Assembly (NCBI GenBank): GCA_905182375.1
Contig: CAJJBF010000007.1
Location: 124,001-188,000, forward strand
Length of the DNA: 64,000 nucleotides
DNA from: Flammeovirgaceae bacterium UBA4465
GTDB lineage: Bacteria; Bacteroidota; Bacteroidia; Cytophagales; Cyclobacteriaceae
Direction: 5' to 3'
In this document: piece after piece, positions 8,118 through 18,988 of the stretch
Layout: every line of letters begins with the position of its first letter
Position numbering within the stretch: position 1 is the stretch's first letter
Made by a program: the position numbers and the translations under genes
The notes under the pieces: generated by a model
What the model saw: the letters and a program-made list of their open reading frames with translations, nothing else
What the model was told of the DNA's origin: nothing
The model's database searches: none

Positions 8118-10652
8118 TTATACGTTTTTATTGGTTGGATTTGAATTATCTTCATCCGATTCATCGTGCTCTGCGATTTCATCTGAGGCAACGAATTCTA
8201 TTTTCTCTACTGCAGAGATTTCATCGTCTTGATTGAGTCTAATTAATTTTACTCCTTGTGTAGCCCTTCCCATAACACGCAGCTGATCCACTGGCAATCT
8301 AATAGCGATCCCTGATTTATTGATGATCATGAGTTCATCACCATCTACCACATCTTTGATCGCTACCAATGCACCCGTCTTTTCAGTTACATTGATGGTT
8401 TTTACTCCTTTTCCCCCACGCTTTGTGACTCTATAGTCACCTAAATCAGATCTTTTTCCATAGCCTTTCTCGGATACTACGAGTAAGTTAGATGCCGTAT
8501 CTTTTTTGATGCATACCATGCCCACAACGAACTGGTCCTCTTGTAGATGAATACCCCTCACACCAGCCGCAGTTCTGCCCATAGAACGAACGTCTGATTC
8601 GTGAAAATGAATAGCAGTACCCGAATTCTTTGCGATCACAACGTCATTGTCCCCATCTGTTAATCGCACATCTAGTAGCTTATCGCCTTCATGAATGGTA
8701 ATGGCATTGATCCCATTTTGTCTAGGACGACTGTAAGCTTCTAAGGTTGTTTTCTTGACAGTACCTCTTGAAGTACACATGATGAGATAATTATTATTAA
8801 TATAATCGGGATCAGAAAGGGTCTTCACATTTATAACAGTCCTCACCGCATCCTCAGGTTCGATATTGATAAGGTTTTGTATCGCACGCCCTTTCGATGT
8901 TTTTCCTCCCTCTGGAATTTCCCATACCTTCTTCCAAAAGACTTTGCCCAGTTGGGTAAAAATAAGTAAGTAATTATGTGCGGTAGCCACAAACAAATGC
9001 TCGGTGAAATCATCATCTTTACTTTTTACTGCACGGGACCCCACACCTCCCCTTCCTTGTGTTCGATATTCTACTAGGGCCGTTCTTTTAATATAACCTT
9101 GATGCGAAATGGTTAAAACCATTTCATCATCTGGAATCATGTCTTCTGCTGTGAAATCATCAGCAGCGTGTTCTATAATCGAATTTCTTTCATCACCATA
9201 TCTATCCTTAACTTCAAGAAGTTCGTCCTTGATGATTTTCATTCTAAGATCAACGTTATCAAGTATTTCCTGAAGTTTATCGATTAATCTTTTTATTTCC
9301 TCATATTCTTTGATGATTTTATCTCTTTCAAGACCTGTGAGTCGCTGCAATCTCATTTCTAAGATGGCTTTTGCCTGAATTTCTGACAAAGAAAACTTTT
9401 CTATAAGATTATTTTTTGCTATTTCGGGGTCGCGACTGTTTCTAATCAAAGCAATCACTTCATCCAAGTTGTCTAAAGCAATTAAATATCCTTCTAGAAT
9501 GTGCGCACGCTTTTCTGCCTCTTCTAATTCATATTTTGTCCTGCGAATCACTACCTCATGTCTGTGATCAACATAGTACACAATTAAATCTTTTAGATTC
9601 AGCATCTTAGGTCTCCCTTTAACTAGGGCCACATTGTTCACACTGAATGCCGATTGCAACTGGGTGTGCTTAAAAAGTGTATTTAGTACAATATTGGGAA
9701 TCGCATCTCTTTTTAACTCGTAAACGATACGCATTCCATCTCGATCTGATTCGTCTCTCAAATCTGATATCCCTTCTATTTTCTTTTCATTGATTAATTG
9801 AGCGGTTTTCTCAATCATAGAAGCCTTATTGACTTGAAAAGGAATTTCCGTCACAACAATTTGTTCCTTTCCACTTTTCATTACCTCAATGTCTGCTTTG
9901 GCGCGCATCATGATACGACCTCTCCCTGTTTCAAAAGCTGAACGAACTCCTTGATAACCATATATGATGGCTCCCGTTGGAAAATCAGGTGCCGTAATGA
10001 ATTCCATGAGCTCAGGAATAGTAATCTCATTGTTATCTATATAGGCAACGATTCCGTTGGCCACCTCCGTTAAATTATGAGGGGCCATATTTGTAGCCAT
10101 ACCTACTGCGATACCCGAAGCTCCATTTAAAAGCAAATTGGGCAGTCGTGCAGGCAATACGGAAGGTTCTGTCGTAGAATCATCATAATTGGGAACAAAA
10201 TCTACTGTGTTTTTTTGTATGTCTCCAAGAAGATCTTCAGAAATACGCTTGAGTCTCGCTTCTGTATATCTCATGGCCGCTGGAGAATCTCCATCTACAG
10301 ACCCGAAATTTCCTTGTCCGTCTACAAGCGGATACCTAAGGGACCAAGATTGGGCCATACGCACCATGGAATCATAAACAGCTGTATCACCATGTGGATG
10401 ATACTTACCCAAGACATCTCCTACAATCCTGGCACATTTTTTATAGGGCCGATTGTAATTGACACCTAATTCATCCATTCCAAATAGAATTCTTCTGTGA
10501 ACAGGCTTTAATCCATCTCTCACATCAGGTAAGGCCCTTGAAACGATCACACTCATCGAATAATCGATGTAGGCGCCCCTCATTTCATCCTCAATATTTA
10601 TGGGTATTATGTTGCCTGATTCGGCAATATTTTCAACATCTCCGTCTGACAT
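8118..10652 (-). CDS. gyrA: DNA gyrase subunit A
   Basis: An 844-residue protein of normal length. It makes the DNA-cleaving subunit of gyrase, which introduces negative supercoils with GyrB. The active-site tyrosine is Y129 in AAMRYTEAR. The winged-helix segment with [12 protein letters not shown] is intact; the positions matching E. coli Ser83 and Asp87 are Thr90 and Asp94. The C-terminal pinwheel contains a GyrA-box, QGRGGVG, which separates gyrase from topoisomerase IV ParC. The tail is acidic, as in many GyrA proteins. gyrB is not in the window. The downstream TPR gene is 30 bases away. Confidence 0.98.
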   Translation of the reverse strand: MSDGDVENIAESGNIIPINIEDEMRGAYIDYSMSVIVSRALPDVRDGLKPVHRRILFGMDELGVNYNRPYKKCARIVGDVLGKYHPHGDTAVYDSMVRMAQSWSLRYPLVDGQGNFGSVDGDSPAAMRYTEARLKRISEDLLGDIQKNTVDFVPNYDDSTTEPSVLPARLPNLLLNGASGIAVGMATNMAPHNLTEVANGIVAYIDNNEITIPELMEFITAPDFPTGAIIYGYQGVRSAFETGRGRIMMRAKADIEVMKSGKEQIVVTEIPFQVNKASMIEKTAQLINEKKIEGISDLRDESDRDGMRIVYELKRDAIPNIVLNTLFKHTQLQSAFSVNNVALVKGRPKMLNLKDLIVYYVDHRHEVVIRRTKYELEEAEKRAHILEGYLIALDNLDEVIALIRNSRDPEIAKNNLIEKFSLSEIQAKAILEMRLQRLTGLERDKIIKEYEEIKRLIDKLQEILDNVDLRMKIIKDELLEVKDRYGDERNSIIEHAADDFTAEDMIPDDEMVLTISHQGYIKRTALVEYRTQGRGGVGSRAVKSKDDDFTEHLFVATAHNYLLIFTQLGKVFWKKVWEIPEGGKTSKGRAIQNLINIEPEDAVRTVINVKTLSDPDYINNNYLIMCTSRGTVKKTTLEAYSRPRQNGINAITIHEGDKLLDVRLTDGDNDVVIAKNSGTAIHFHESDVRSMGRTAAGVRGIHLQEDQFVVGMVCIKKDTASNLLVVSEKGYGKRSDLGDYRVTKRGGKGVKTINVTEKTGALVAIKDVVDGDELMIINKSGIAIRLPVDQLRVMGRATQGVKLIRLNQDDEISAVEKIEFVASDEIAEHDESDEDNSNPTNKNV

Positions 10653-10718
10653 GAAAAGTATCTTGGTTTAGTAAAAAATCAAGTGGTAATTTAATCATTT
10701 TTTAATTCAAAAATAACA

Positions 10719-11825
10719 TTAATAGGGATGAGATTTTTTCTTATTAATAGCCTTATTGCGGATGAGTCGTCTGTGGTTTTGGCCCATTTTTGGATTTTGT
10801 TCTTTCCACAACACCTGACCCCTTACCTCTTCCAATCTTCCATTCTTAGGATCCGTAATGACATGTTTCAATTGAACATGATCTGCCGCTAGCGGAGATC
10901 TTCTTAATTCAGGTATATTTATACTTATCCCTGCTTGTATATAGAAAGCATTATAATTGTGTGATACTTGATCTAACAGCGTTCCAGAAGCATCTAAAAT
11001 ATTCATTTTATAGCTTTTAATCTCAAAAGAAGGCTTCAGTACGAACCTTAAGTATTCCGAAAAATGATATTCATAATTTAAACCTAAGTTTACCATTAAA
11101 CTACTCTTAATTAAATCATTATTAAATTCACGACTTGATTTTACGTTTCCTATTTGGATTTCTCCGACCAGGGCAGAATTCCATTCTTCATAAAACTTAT
11201 AACCCAATATGCCATAATATTTATACAACTTTGTGGTTTTAAAGCCTGGATCATAATCTAAAATACCGTAATTATTGTTGGTTGGACTTAATACATTTGT
11301 TCTTAGTTTTTCATAATGTATGCCTACCCCTACTCTAAATTTTAAAAACTCATAATGGGCAGAAAAATTGATAGGAATACTAGACCATTGACTCTGAAAT
11401 TGAAAATCAGCAGTATCACTGTCCAAAAAAACAGTTTGTGCACTGAGTTGCCCATTGTAAACCGGTGAATCCAATCGGTCATATCCTACATCAAATAGAT
11501 CACCTACATTCACATCCTCTATCTCCGTTGGATTGTTTAGCCAATTGGTTTGGCCATTGATGAGATCGCCGGAAAAGCTTTCTGCATTTTTAGATCGGAT
11601 GAGTTGGACTTCTGAAGACTGATATAAATAGAAATTTTTTAAGCTGTGATTGAAATGTGTTTTCCCAGAACCCATACTCAGTGTCCAAGAGATTTTGTTG
11701 GAAATCACAAGTGCTGGATTTCTATAAATACCATACTTTTTATAGATACTCTGACCTAAACTTGAAGGTAGATTAAAAATAAAAATCAAGATAAAAAACG
11801 AGTATAAGGCTTTGTTCAGCGTCAC
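10719..11825 (-). CDS. Putative outer-membrane beta-barrel protein with basic C-terminal tail
   Basis: A 368-residue protein starting at GTG, with a signal peptide (residues 5-24, ending SLGQS). The body shows alternating hydrophobic/aromatic beta-strands (for example YYGILGYKFYEEWNSALVGE, MVNLGLNYEYHF, FYIQAGISINIP) typical of an 8- to 14-strand barrel. The last 60 residues leave the barrel pattern and become strongly basic (RRLIRNKAINKKK), an unusual end for an outer-membrane protein. It lies between the double-FKBP lipoprotein gene and gyrA on the same strand. No family is recognised; a loose resemblance to PorP/SprF-type or OmpW-type barrels is not strong enough to name. Confidence 0.6.
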   Translation of the reverse strand: MTLNKALYSFFILIFIFNLPSSLGQSIYKKYGIYRNPALVISNKISWTLSMGSGKTHFNHSLKNFYLYQSSEVQLIRSKNAESFSGDLINGQTNWLNNPTEIEDVNVGDLFDVGYDRLDSPVYNGQLSAQTVFLDSDTADFQFQSQWSSIPINFSAHYEFLKFRVGVGIHYEKLRTNVLSPTNNNYGILDYDPGFKTTKLYKYYGILGYKFYEEWNSALVGEIQIGNVKSSREFNNDLIKSSLMVNLGLNYEYHFSEYLRFVLKPSFEIKSYKMNILDASGTLLDQVSHNYNAFYIQAGISINIPELRRSPLAADHVQLKHVITDPKNGRLEEVRGQVLWKEQNPKMGQNHRRLIRNKAINKKKSHPY

Positions 11826-11869
11826 TTTATAAGACCTTAATAATTGCTAATTACAAAATTACGCTTTTT

Positions 11870-12946
11870 TTAATCTATTTTTTCTATTGACGCTTCAAAT
11901 CTCAAAATTTGAAAGGGTTCAATCTCTGCAGCGTAGGCAGGAATTCCTTGTGCCGATACCAATGCTTGTCTCAATCCCTCATAATTCGGAATAACTGCCG
12001 CACTTTCTTGGTAGGCAATGTCTGAGGTTAGCAGAATCAATGTTGGCTCATTAAGATGCATGTTACGAACCGCCTCATCCAATCCAGGTATAATCTCATC
12101 TACGCCTAAAGTAAATAAAAATGGATCTACAATCGTTCTTCGATCAATGACTGCAGATGAGTCATTCAGATCATAAAGAACATAGGATAAGGACACTGTA
12201 TTGCCCTCAACAGGGGATACTAAAAAGCTAGAGTCGAGTACCTTCATGACCAATCTTGATGAAGATGAACGATAAATAAATCCATCATTACCACTCCAAA
12301 CCGAGGTATCATTTAAAGCTGTATCGTTAATATACTCGTTAATTTCGAGTGATTGAGTAGCGGGTATATCGAATAAAGCAGTTAATGCTACTAATTTTAT
12401 TTGAATATTAAGTATCGAATTCTTCGGAATAATAGCTTGAAAATCACCTAAATCTAAGTCTCCATAGGCCAACGCGGGAGGTAAAATATAGTTATATTCC
12501 TCGCCTACTCGAATATCCGATTGACCAATGGCGAAGTCGAGACCTACGGGAATCAAGGCGTTCATGCCTTGTCCAAAGGAGAATATTTCACCTCCTAAGT
12601 TATAAAAGGCAATGGTATCCCCTCCTAAAATACTTATTTGGTATTTTATGGATAAAATATTACCTTCCTCTTGACCCTTTCCGCTTGAGTTTGATGTGAT
12701 AGGATAATAATAATATGAGTCAAGACCTATCGAAGCTTTAGTCACTGCCAAGGTATCAATACCCACATTGGTAAGCTGATCAAAAACATTCACCTCAAAA
12801 GTTTTATAATCATAACCTTCTTCTGTAAAATCTTCTTGGTCACTACAAGAATTAAATAGAGATAAAACCAATATACTCTGGCATAACCAAATGGTTGATC
12901 TACCTAAGTTTAAAATAAATACACAATTTAATTTTTTAAAGAACAT
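11870..12946 (-). CDS. Lipoprotein with two FKBP-like peptidyl-prolyl isomerase domains
   Basis: A 358-residue protein with a lipoprotein signal (SLFNSC, Cys at about residue 34), a rather long n-region and no shorter Met start. Two FKBP-type halves can be traced. The first has an ending like ILPPALAYGDLDLG and IPKNSILNIQIKLV, which is the classic FKBP flap and last strand; the second has PGLDEAVRNM, LTSDIAYQES and a final FEASIEKI strand. FKBP enzymes speed cis-trans proline isomerisation of exported proteins; some copies are only chaperones. The second domain looks degenerate in the flap. It is in a leftward run with the TonB receptor, rpe and protease genes. Confidence 0.7.
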   Translation of the reverse strand: MFFKKLNCVFILNLGRSTIWLCQSILVLSLFNSCSDQEDFTEEGYDYKTFEVNVFDQLTNVGIDTLAVTKASIGLDSYYYYPITSNSSGKGQEEGNILSIKYQISILGGDTIAFYNLGGEIFSFGQGMNALIPVGLDFAIGQSDIRVGEEYNYILPPALAYGDLDLGDFQAIIPKNSILNIQIKLVALTALFDIPATQSLEINEYINDTALNDTSVWSGNDGFIYRSSSSRLVMKVLDSSFLVSPVEGNTVSLSYVLYDLNDSSAVIDRRTIVDPFLFTLGVDEIIPGLDEAVRNMHLNEPTLILLTSDIAYQESAAVIPNYEGLRQALVSAQGIPAYAAEIEPFQILRFEASIEKID

Positions 12947-13002
12947 GTATAATAGACCTTTTACGTTTTTATTTTTTTGTCCTCAACACTCTATAAATTT
13001 AG

Positions 13003-15390
13003 TTAGAGGTTACACATTATTTTCAAGTTAAAATATCTTGCTGATAATGAGTTAGGTATCGCCAAATTATTACCATTTACATCTTCAATCCATTGATAAC
13101 TAATGGTATTATCTGCTTCAAGTACATTTAATACTTCTAATCGAAAAATGATATTTTTGACAAAATTAGAATTGATCACGGGAAGGATCTTCGTCAACCC
13201 CATATCTATGCGATAATATTCATCTCCAGAAAAAGCATTTCGATAGACACTGTTATTGGGAGGGCCAAAGGGATAACCAGACCCAAAATTTAAATTCAAA
13301 TAAACTCTTAATGAAGGGTCATTGGGTAAATGATCTTCAAAAAATGCACCTATCGTTATTCTTTGATCAGATGGACGCCTTTGATAACCGTTTTCATCAT
13401 TTTCGATGTCTTCCATTGTTTTTAATAAGCCTAAACTAAACCAAGATTGAGTACCGGCTATAAATTCACCATTGATCCTAATATCAAGGCCCGAGGCATA
13501 ACCTTTGGCGATGTTATCTGCGTAGTATCGTATTCTTACATTATCAATCTCATAAGGATTCAAATCCCATAAATATTTATAGTAGGCTTGTGTGGTAAAT
13601 ATAAAAGGTCTCCCCCATAAGGTTAAGAATCGATCTATTCCAGTAATAAACTGTAAAGATTTTTGAGCGGTCACACCTTTATTGATCATACCTTCACGGT
13701 TTCTGAATTCCCTGTACTGTGGGTGCTGATGATAAAAGCCCATAGAAAAATTGATTCGAGTGGGTACAGACCAACTCGGTCGATATTGATATTGTACTCG
13801 GGGACTTAGTAACAATTGATCGGTCCAATTCATATAATTAAATCTGGAGCCGATGTTGAATATGTGCGAGGAGTCTTGATCAAAAAAAGAATATTGGAAA
13901 TAACCAAAATAGTTATTACTCGACATACTAAACTTATTTTGAATGTACTGAGTCGTAGTTACATAATCAGCGGAATCAATGAAGCCATATTCATGAATAT
14001 CATCAGTAATGTTTTGGTGGCTCATCCCAAAGCCAAATTCAAATAGATTATTAGAATTAATAAGCCACTCATTTCTGTTTTCAATAGTCGAAATATGTAC
14101 ATTTAATGCATTTCGTCCATAATCAAAATGGGTTCCAATGGCTCTGGTAACTATACATTTATCACTAAAATCAACCTGAGTTTTTTGATCTACATCACAT
14201 AAACGATACGCCCCTTCAACTTCAAAATTTTCTTTTTCTTGCGTCGAAACTGTTGATGCAATAAGGGAAGTCTTAAATCGATCATTTATCCTATGTGACA
14301 AATTAAAGCCTGTTTGATACGTGTCATAATCTAAAGACTCATTTCCCATAAAATCAGTTTGAAGTCTAAAATTTTGAGTCACCGAACCAAAAACTGTACT
14401 TTGAGATATTGGAATTGTTTGATATCGATTTTGGCCATAAGATAAGAGCCAGTTTAACTTAGTTTTATTAATCAAGGAACTTGACTTTTTAGTTAAGTCG
14501 AAAGTGAAAAATCCTTGCAGATCTCTGTATATTGGAAAATATTGACCTGACACTTCTAAAGTATTTAACAAATATCTGGCATCTTTATGCCTTACACCAA
14601 TGGAGAATTTTGAACGCTGATTGTCAGAACTTCCCCCCAAATAGATCTTCCCTCCCAAAAGCCCTACCGAGGCACTGCCTTCAAAACGATCCGGTTCTTT
14701 ATATTCTATGTTTAAGCTACTGGACAACTTATCCCCATATTTTGGCTGCCACCCCCCTGCATAAAACGAGATGTCTTGTACAAAATCGGGATTGATAAAG
14801 CTCAATCCTTCTTGCCTACCCATATTGGCTAAAAAAGGTCTATAAACTTGAATCCCATTGACATAAACCAAATTTTCCTGAAAATTTCCTCCACGTACCG
14901 AATAAGTGGATGAAAGTTCATTATTGGAAGATACACCAGGTAATGTTGACAATACTTTGCTGAAATCTCCAAAGGCAGAAGGCATGACAAGAACTGATTT
15001 GGCATTTAACTTGATTTGATTTTGATCCATCCCTTGATACTTCTCATTAGTCTCAAAAATTTCGATTTTTTCCATCAAAATCTCCCTACTTACCAAAACA
15101 AATTTAATGTCTTGACTACTATTCTTCTTAACTATCAAGAAGTCATTACGCTGATAGGCAATATGCGTAATGATGATTTTTATCTGGTCAGTACTGTCAT
15201 TAATATTGAAATGGAAGACCCCAAAATCATCGCTATTAATTGTTTTATTAAAATCTGGAAAAAATATCTCTGCTTGTGTAATGGCCTTACCCTCTTGAGA
15301 AGTAATATGACCATTAATGGTCCATTGAGCGTATGGACTATAACCCATCAATACCACACAAAAAACCAAGAATAACTTAAAAGAACTCAA
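13003..15390 (-). CDS. TonB-dependent receptor with carboxypeptidase-like N-terminal domain
   Basis: A 795-residue outer-membrane receptor. Order: signal peptide (residues 1-21, ending SPYAQ), a beta-sandwich CarboxypepD_reg-like domain (INGHITSQEGKAITQAEIFF), a plug domain (VLSTLPGVSS, YSVRGGNFQENLVYVNGIQV) and a 22-strand-type barrel ending in an aromatic strand (YFNLKIMCNL). It would import a ligand energised by TonB-ExbBD; a candidate energising complex lies at 22498-24499. There is no SusD partner, so it is not a typical SusCD polysaccharide system. The start is TTG 4 bases after the rpe stop, with no in-frame ATG until residue 15. Substrate unknown. Confidence 0.85.
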   Translation of the reverse strand: MSSFKLFLVFCVVLMGYSPYAQWTINGHITSQEGKAITQAEIFFPDFNKTINSDDFGVFHFNINDSTDQIKIIITHIAYQRNDFLIVKKNSSQDIKFVLVSREILMEKIEIFETNEKYQGMDQNQIKLNAKSVLVMPSAFGDFSKVLSTLPGVSSNNELSSTYSVRGGNFQENLVYVNGIQVYRPFLANMGRQEGLSFINPDFVQDISFYAGGWQPKYGDKLSSSLNIEYKEPDRFEGSASVGLLGGKIYLGGSSDNQRSKFSIGVRHKDARYLLNTLEVSGQYFPIYRDLQGFFTFDLTKKSSSLINKTKLNWLLSYGQNRYQTIPISQSTVFGSVTQNFRLQTDFMGNESLDYDTYQTGFNLSHRINDRFKTSLIASTVSTQEKENFEVEGAYRLCDVDQKTQVDFSDKCIVTRAIGTHFDYGRNALNVHISTIENRNEWLINSNNLFEFGFGMSHQNITDDIHEYGFIDSADYVTTTQYIQNKFSMSSNNYFGYFQYSFFDQDSSHIFNIGSRFNYMNWTDQLLLSPRVQYQYRPSWSVPTRINFSMGFYHQHPQYREFRNREGMINKGVTAQKSLQFITGIDRFLTLWGRPFIFTTQAYYKYLWDLNPYEIDNVRIRYYADNIAKGYASGLDIRINGEFIAGTQSWFSLGLLKTMEDIENDENGYQRRPSDQRITIGAFFEDHLPNDPSLRVYLNLNFGSGYPFGPPNNSVYRNAFSGDEYYRIDMGLTKILPVINSNFVKNIIFRLEVLNVLEADNTISYQWIEDVNGNNLAIPNSLSARYFNLKIMCNL

Positions 15391-15394
15391 AAGA

Positions 15395-16048
15395 TCAAGG
15401 ATTCTTTAAAGACTCTATGGTTTGAGAAGGATTCATGGAGTTAAAGACATAACTTCCTGCCACCAGCATATTTGCACCCGCCTTTACGAGCAAAGGTGAA
15501 TTCTCACCGTTCACTCCACCATCTATTTCAATGAGTATGTTTTTTCCCGCCGCGTCTGCTAATTGTTTTATTTCTTTAACCTTGGCATAAGTATTGTCAA
15601 TAAATTTTTGACCTCCAAAGCCTGGGTTTACTGACATGATGAGGATCAGATCCAGGTCACTGATGACATTCTTTAATACATCTACCGAAGTATGAGGGTT
15701 CAAAGCGACGCCGGCAAGTGCGCCTAATTCTTTGATCCGATGGAGGGTTCGGTTGAGGTGGTTACAGACCTCTGCATGGACCGTAATTATTTTGGCCCCA
15801 CTATTTACACAGTCTTCCAAATAATTATCAGGGTTATTGATCATTAAATGAAAGTCTAAAGGCTTTTTGGCATGCTTATAAATCGCTTGAGTTACTGGAA
15901 ATCCAAATGATATATTAGGTACAAAATTACCATCCATTATATCAATATGAATATAGTCAGCTTGACTTTCATTGATCATATGCGTCGCTGCAGCTAGGTT
16001 ACCAAAGTCAGCAGCTAAAATAGAGGGTGCAATCAGGATTTCAGACAT
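15395..16048 (-). CDS. rpe: Ribulose-phosphate 3-epimerase
   Basis: A 217-residue TIM-barrel enzyme converting ribulose 5-phosphate to xylulose 5-phosphate in the pentose phosphate pathway. Diagnostic segments are IAPSILAADFGNL at the N-terminus, HIDIMDGNFVPN with the metal-binding and catalytic Asp, FHLMI, MSVNPGFGGQKF and IEIDGGVN with the second catalytic Asp. Length is normal. It is packed between the protease gene (2-base gap) and the TonB receptor gene (4-base gap), so it is probably read from the same transcript. Confidence 0.96.
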   Translation of the reverse strand: MSEILIAPSILAADFGNLAAATHMINESQADYIHIDIMDGNFVPNISFGFPVTQAIYKHAKKPLDFHLMINNPDNYLEDCVNSGAKIITVHAEVCNHLNRTLHRIKELGALAGVALNPHTSVDVLKNVISDLDLILIMSVNPGFGGQKFIDNTYAKVKEIKQLADAAGKNILIEIDGGVNGENSPLLVKAGANMLVAGSYVFNSMNPSQTIESLKNP

Positions 16049-16050
16049 AA

Positions 16051-17700
16051 TTAATACTTAATCAGTTTTATCTTTCTTGAAATATTATCAGATGATAATA
16101 TTAAAATATAAACACCCGCACGAATCATAGAAATATCCATTGATATCAATCCTCCTGATTGTGCTGTTAAAACGTTCAGTTCACTCACATTATTTCCTTT
16201 TAAGTCCAATAATTTGATGTCAAGAGGGTAAATGTCGATTTTTGAATCTATTTTAATAGAAATAGCATTTCCATAAATTGGATTTGGATAAATAGAAATT
16301 CCATCTGAAGCAAATTCTGAAAGAGCCAACATCGTGGTATCTGTCTCAATCAAACTATCTTCAGCGGTCAAATAAATGGGGATGCCAAAACCAAAATAAT
16401 TATCAGGATCTTCAAAACGCGTACCTAAATTACGTAAGTGATCAACAACTTCTAAATTAGTGAATTCAGGATGTGCTTGCCAAATTCCTGCTGAAAAACC
16501 GGCAATTAAGGGCGCAGAAAAGCTCGTGCCATTAGCTTGCGAAATACTCCCGTTTGAGGTCAATAATGTAGTGCCTTGTCCGAGTGCAACCAGATCAGGT
16601 TTAATTCGATCATCCACTGTAGGACCTTGGGAGCTAAAGGCTGAAATGCTGTAATCACTTTTGACACTTCCTACCGTGATATTATCTGGGCCGTCCGCTG
16701 GAGCAGTAATATATCTCCATGAATCATTGCCTTCATTGCCGGCACTCGTGATGACTAAGAGACCTTTTTTTATGGCCAAATTTGATGCCCTCGTGATGAT
16801 AGCTGTCTTTCCATCCATATCCTCATAAGTATAGTCCATCGCCACATCAGAAAAGCCACTGTAGCCCAATGAACTCGAAATGATATCTGCCCCGAGACTA
16901 TCCGCATATTCGGCAGCTATAAGCCAATTGTACTCTTCGATTCTGTATTCAGAAGCAACGTCTTCAGTTACACACAAAATGAATGCTGCCTTCGGGGCTG
17001 TACCTATAAAATCTTTATAATCACTTGCTATGGTTGACCACGCCGAGGTGCCATGCCCACTGTATAAGAACGGATTTCCTCCATTCGTTACAAAATCTTT
17101 TGCAGCAATCAAGCGATTTTCATTGAATACGTTTTCAAGAGGTTCAAATAAATTGGCTCCTTTAAAGCCTGCATCCAAAACGGCAATAAGCATACTCTCA
17201 CCTCGGTATCCGTCCTCATGCATTTGATGAGCATTCATCATTGCCAGCTGTAACTCAGAAGATTCAAGTGGATTGTTTGGCTCTTCAAAGGTCACCGGCC
17301 ATTCGAAACCTATATTTTCATAGGTTAACCTAGCACCCGGAGCTATGAAAACTACACTATCAACATAAGACCTATCTACGACCTCTAGTAAAGTACTTGA
17401 ATCCGTTTGAATGAGTAAGGCGTTCATCCATTTGGAAGTAAAGAACACATCCACCTCTAAAGAAGCTAAATCTTGAATATAAGTAGTACTAACAGGTAGG
17501 TCTAGCAAATCAATCTTAACGTTATGTCGGATTTTTCTAGCAATTGCACGCGTACTCAAAAATTCTTCTGGTTCATCTAAAGAGTAGGCTGAATGAGCTT
17601 TATCAGAGAGAAAAACCATATATCGATGGGTTTGGGCGCTGGTTGAATAAAAGCCGATCGAAAAGAGTGACAACAAATAGATGGCCTTTAGATTTTTCAT
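16051..17700 (-). CDS. Subtilisin-like (S8) serine protease with T9SS sorting domain
   Basis: A 549-residue exported protease. Signal peptide at residues 1-22; a propeptide-like region; then the S8 catalytic domain with Asp176 (AVLDAGFKG), His216 (SGHGTSAWS), the oxyanion Asn322 (SAGNEGND) and Ser393 (GTSFSAPLIAG). The last 85 residues form a type A C-terminal sorting domain (ISIYPNPIYGN, then a hydrophobic strand and a basic ISRKIKLIKY end), so it should leave the cell through the type IX secretion system and be released or anchored on the surface. This is among the strongest taxonomic markers for Bacteroidota in the window. No T9SS machinery is seen here. Confidence 0.95.
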   Translation of the reverse strand: MKNLKAIYLLSLFSIGFYSTSAQTHRYMVFLSDKAHSAYSLDEPEEFLSTRAIARKIRHNVKIDLLDLPVSTTYIQDLASLEVDVFFTSKWMNALLIQTDSSTLLEVVDRSYVDSVVFIAPGARLTYENIGFEWPVTFEEPNNPLESSELQLAMMNAHQMHEDGYRGESMLIAVLDAGFKGANLFEPLENVFNENRLIAAKDFVTNGGNPFLYSGHGTSAWSTIASDYKDFIGTAPKAAFILCVTEDVASEYRIEEYNWLIAAEYADSLGADIISSSLGYSGFSDVAMDYTYEDMDGKTAIITRASNLAIKKGLLVITSAGNEGNDSWRYITAPADGPDNITVGSVKSDYSISAFSSQGPTVDDRIKPDLVALGQGTTLLTSNGSISQANGTSFSAPLIAGFSAGIWQAHPEFTNLEVVDHLRNLGTRFEDPDNYFGFGIPIYLTAEDSLIETDTTMLALSEFASDGISIYPNPIYGNAISIKIDSKIDIYPLDIKLLDLKGNNVSELNVLTAQSGGLISMDISMIRAGVYILILSSDNISRKIKLIKY

Positions 17701-17851
17701 TTTTCTTTCTGATAATAGGTTTAATTTAATAATTATTAAATCTCTCTATATATTTATTTACCCTTTTTGTAAAAAGCTGTATCAATTTTATGTTCTCAAC
17801 TATTAATATTCGAATACTCAATTAGCTTTTTAATACTAAAAAATATTGATT

Positions 17852-18988
17852 CTAGACATTAGCATTCGTTTTATTTAACATGCTCAATTGCTTAAAACTT
17901 TTAGTGATCCAACCGCCACCAATTATGTCATCACCCTCGTAAAATACGGCGGCTTGCCCGGGTGCGATAGAATTGACACCGTTGCCAAAATATACTTTCA
18001 TAATATCCCCAATTTGCTCAATGATCGCAGGATTTCCTAAGTCATTGTATCGCACTTTTGTAATGGTATCTAATTTACCTAAAGGGATTTCAGGATATTT
18101 TTGAAGGTTTAAATTTTTAACATACATGCCATCTCTAGAGAGTTCATCAAAAGTTCCCAAAACTACCCGATTCGTCTCTTTTTGAATTTCCGTAACGTAT
18201 ACAGGATAACCTAAGGCAATACCTAGACCTTTCCTCTGACCTACGGTGTAAAAAGGATAGCCTTCATGGCTTCCTACCACTTCTCCTGTTTCCAAGACGA
18301 ATGCTCCTCCTGCCACCCTTTCTTCTAGACCCGCTACCCTTCTACGTAAAAAACCTCGATAATCATTATCGGGAACAAAACAGATTTCATATGATTCAGA
18401 TTTAGATGCCAATTCAAACAAGCCTTTTTGAAGGGCCAGTGCTTTAATATCTGTTTTGTGAAGATCACCTAATGGAAAAATAGTACGACTTAAACTTTCT
18501 TGAGAGATTCCCCAGAGCGCATAGGATTGATCCTTTTGTAAATCTTTACCCCTTGATACTACATATCGTTCGTTTTCTAATCTAATTTTAGCATAATGGC
18601 CCGTAGCTATAAATTCACAGTCAAGTTGATCCGCCCTCCTGAGCAAACTGTCCCATTTTATATGGGTATTGCAGAGTACACACGGGTTAGGTGTTCTCCC
18701 CTCTAAGTATTCACTCGTAAAATGATCTATGACATAATCTCCAAACTCTTCTCTTATGTCAATAATATAATGAGGAAATCCCAAGTTGACGGCGATATTC
18801 CTAGCATCATTAATAGAATCAAGGCTACAACAACCGGTTTCTTTTTTACTTCCTCCTGAGGTGCTGTAATCCCACGTCTTCATGGTCATCCCAATAACCT
18901 CATATCCCTGTTCGTGCAACATTATCGCTGCAATCGAACTATCTATTCCACCACTCATGGCGACTAAAACTCTACTCTTTTTGCTCAT
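17852..18988 (-). CDS. mnmA: tRNA-specific 2-thiouridylase
   Basis: The enzyme installs sulfur at C2 of wobble uridine 34 in tRNA Lys, Glu and Gln. From the ATG at 18988 the protein has 378 residues; the frame continues upstream to a non-ATG codon but the family begins here. The PP-loop SGGIDSS (residues 12-18) binds ATP. Catalytic cysteines are C103 in NPCVLCN and C203 in YEICFVP. A Cys-Cys pair at 53-54 (TGCCS) is common in related sequences. A possible -7 element TATTTTTG lies at 19040-19047 on the minus strand, without a convincing -33 element. Confidence 0.96.
   Translation of the reverse strand: MSKKSRVLVAMSGGIDSSIAAIMLHEQGYEVIGMTMKTWDYSTSGGSKKETGCCSLDSINDARNIAVNLGFPHYIIDIREEFGDYVIDHFTSEYLEGRTPNPCVLCNTHIKWDSLLRRADQLDCEFIATGHYAKIRLENERYVVSRGKDLQKDQSYALWGISQESLSRTIFPLGDLHKTDIKALALQKGLFELASKSESYEICFVPDNDYRGFLRRRVAGLEERVAGGAFVLETGEVVGSHEGYPFYTVGQRKGLGIALGYPVYVTEIQKETNRVVLGTFDELSRDGMYVKNLNLQKYPEIPLGKLDTITKVRYNDLGNPAIIEQIGDIMKVYFGNGVNSIAPGQAAVFYEGDDIIGGGWITKSFKQLSMLNKTNANV

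Noticed and set aside
10370-10400. Thr90 in GyrA at the position of E. coli Ser83 as a quinolone-resistance change
   Set aside because: Thr occurs naturally at this position in several wild-type GyrA proteins, so without a susceptible relative it says nothing about resistance.
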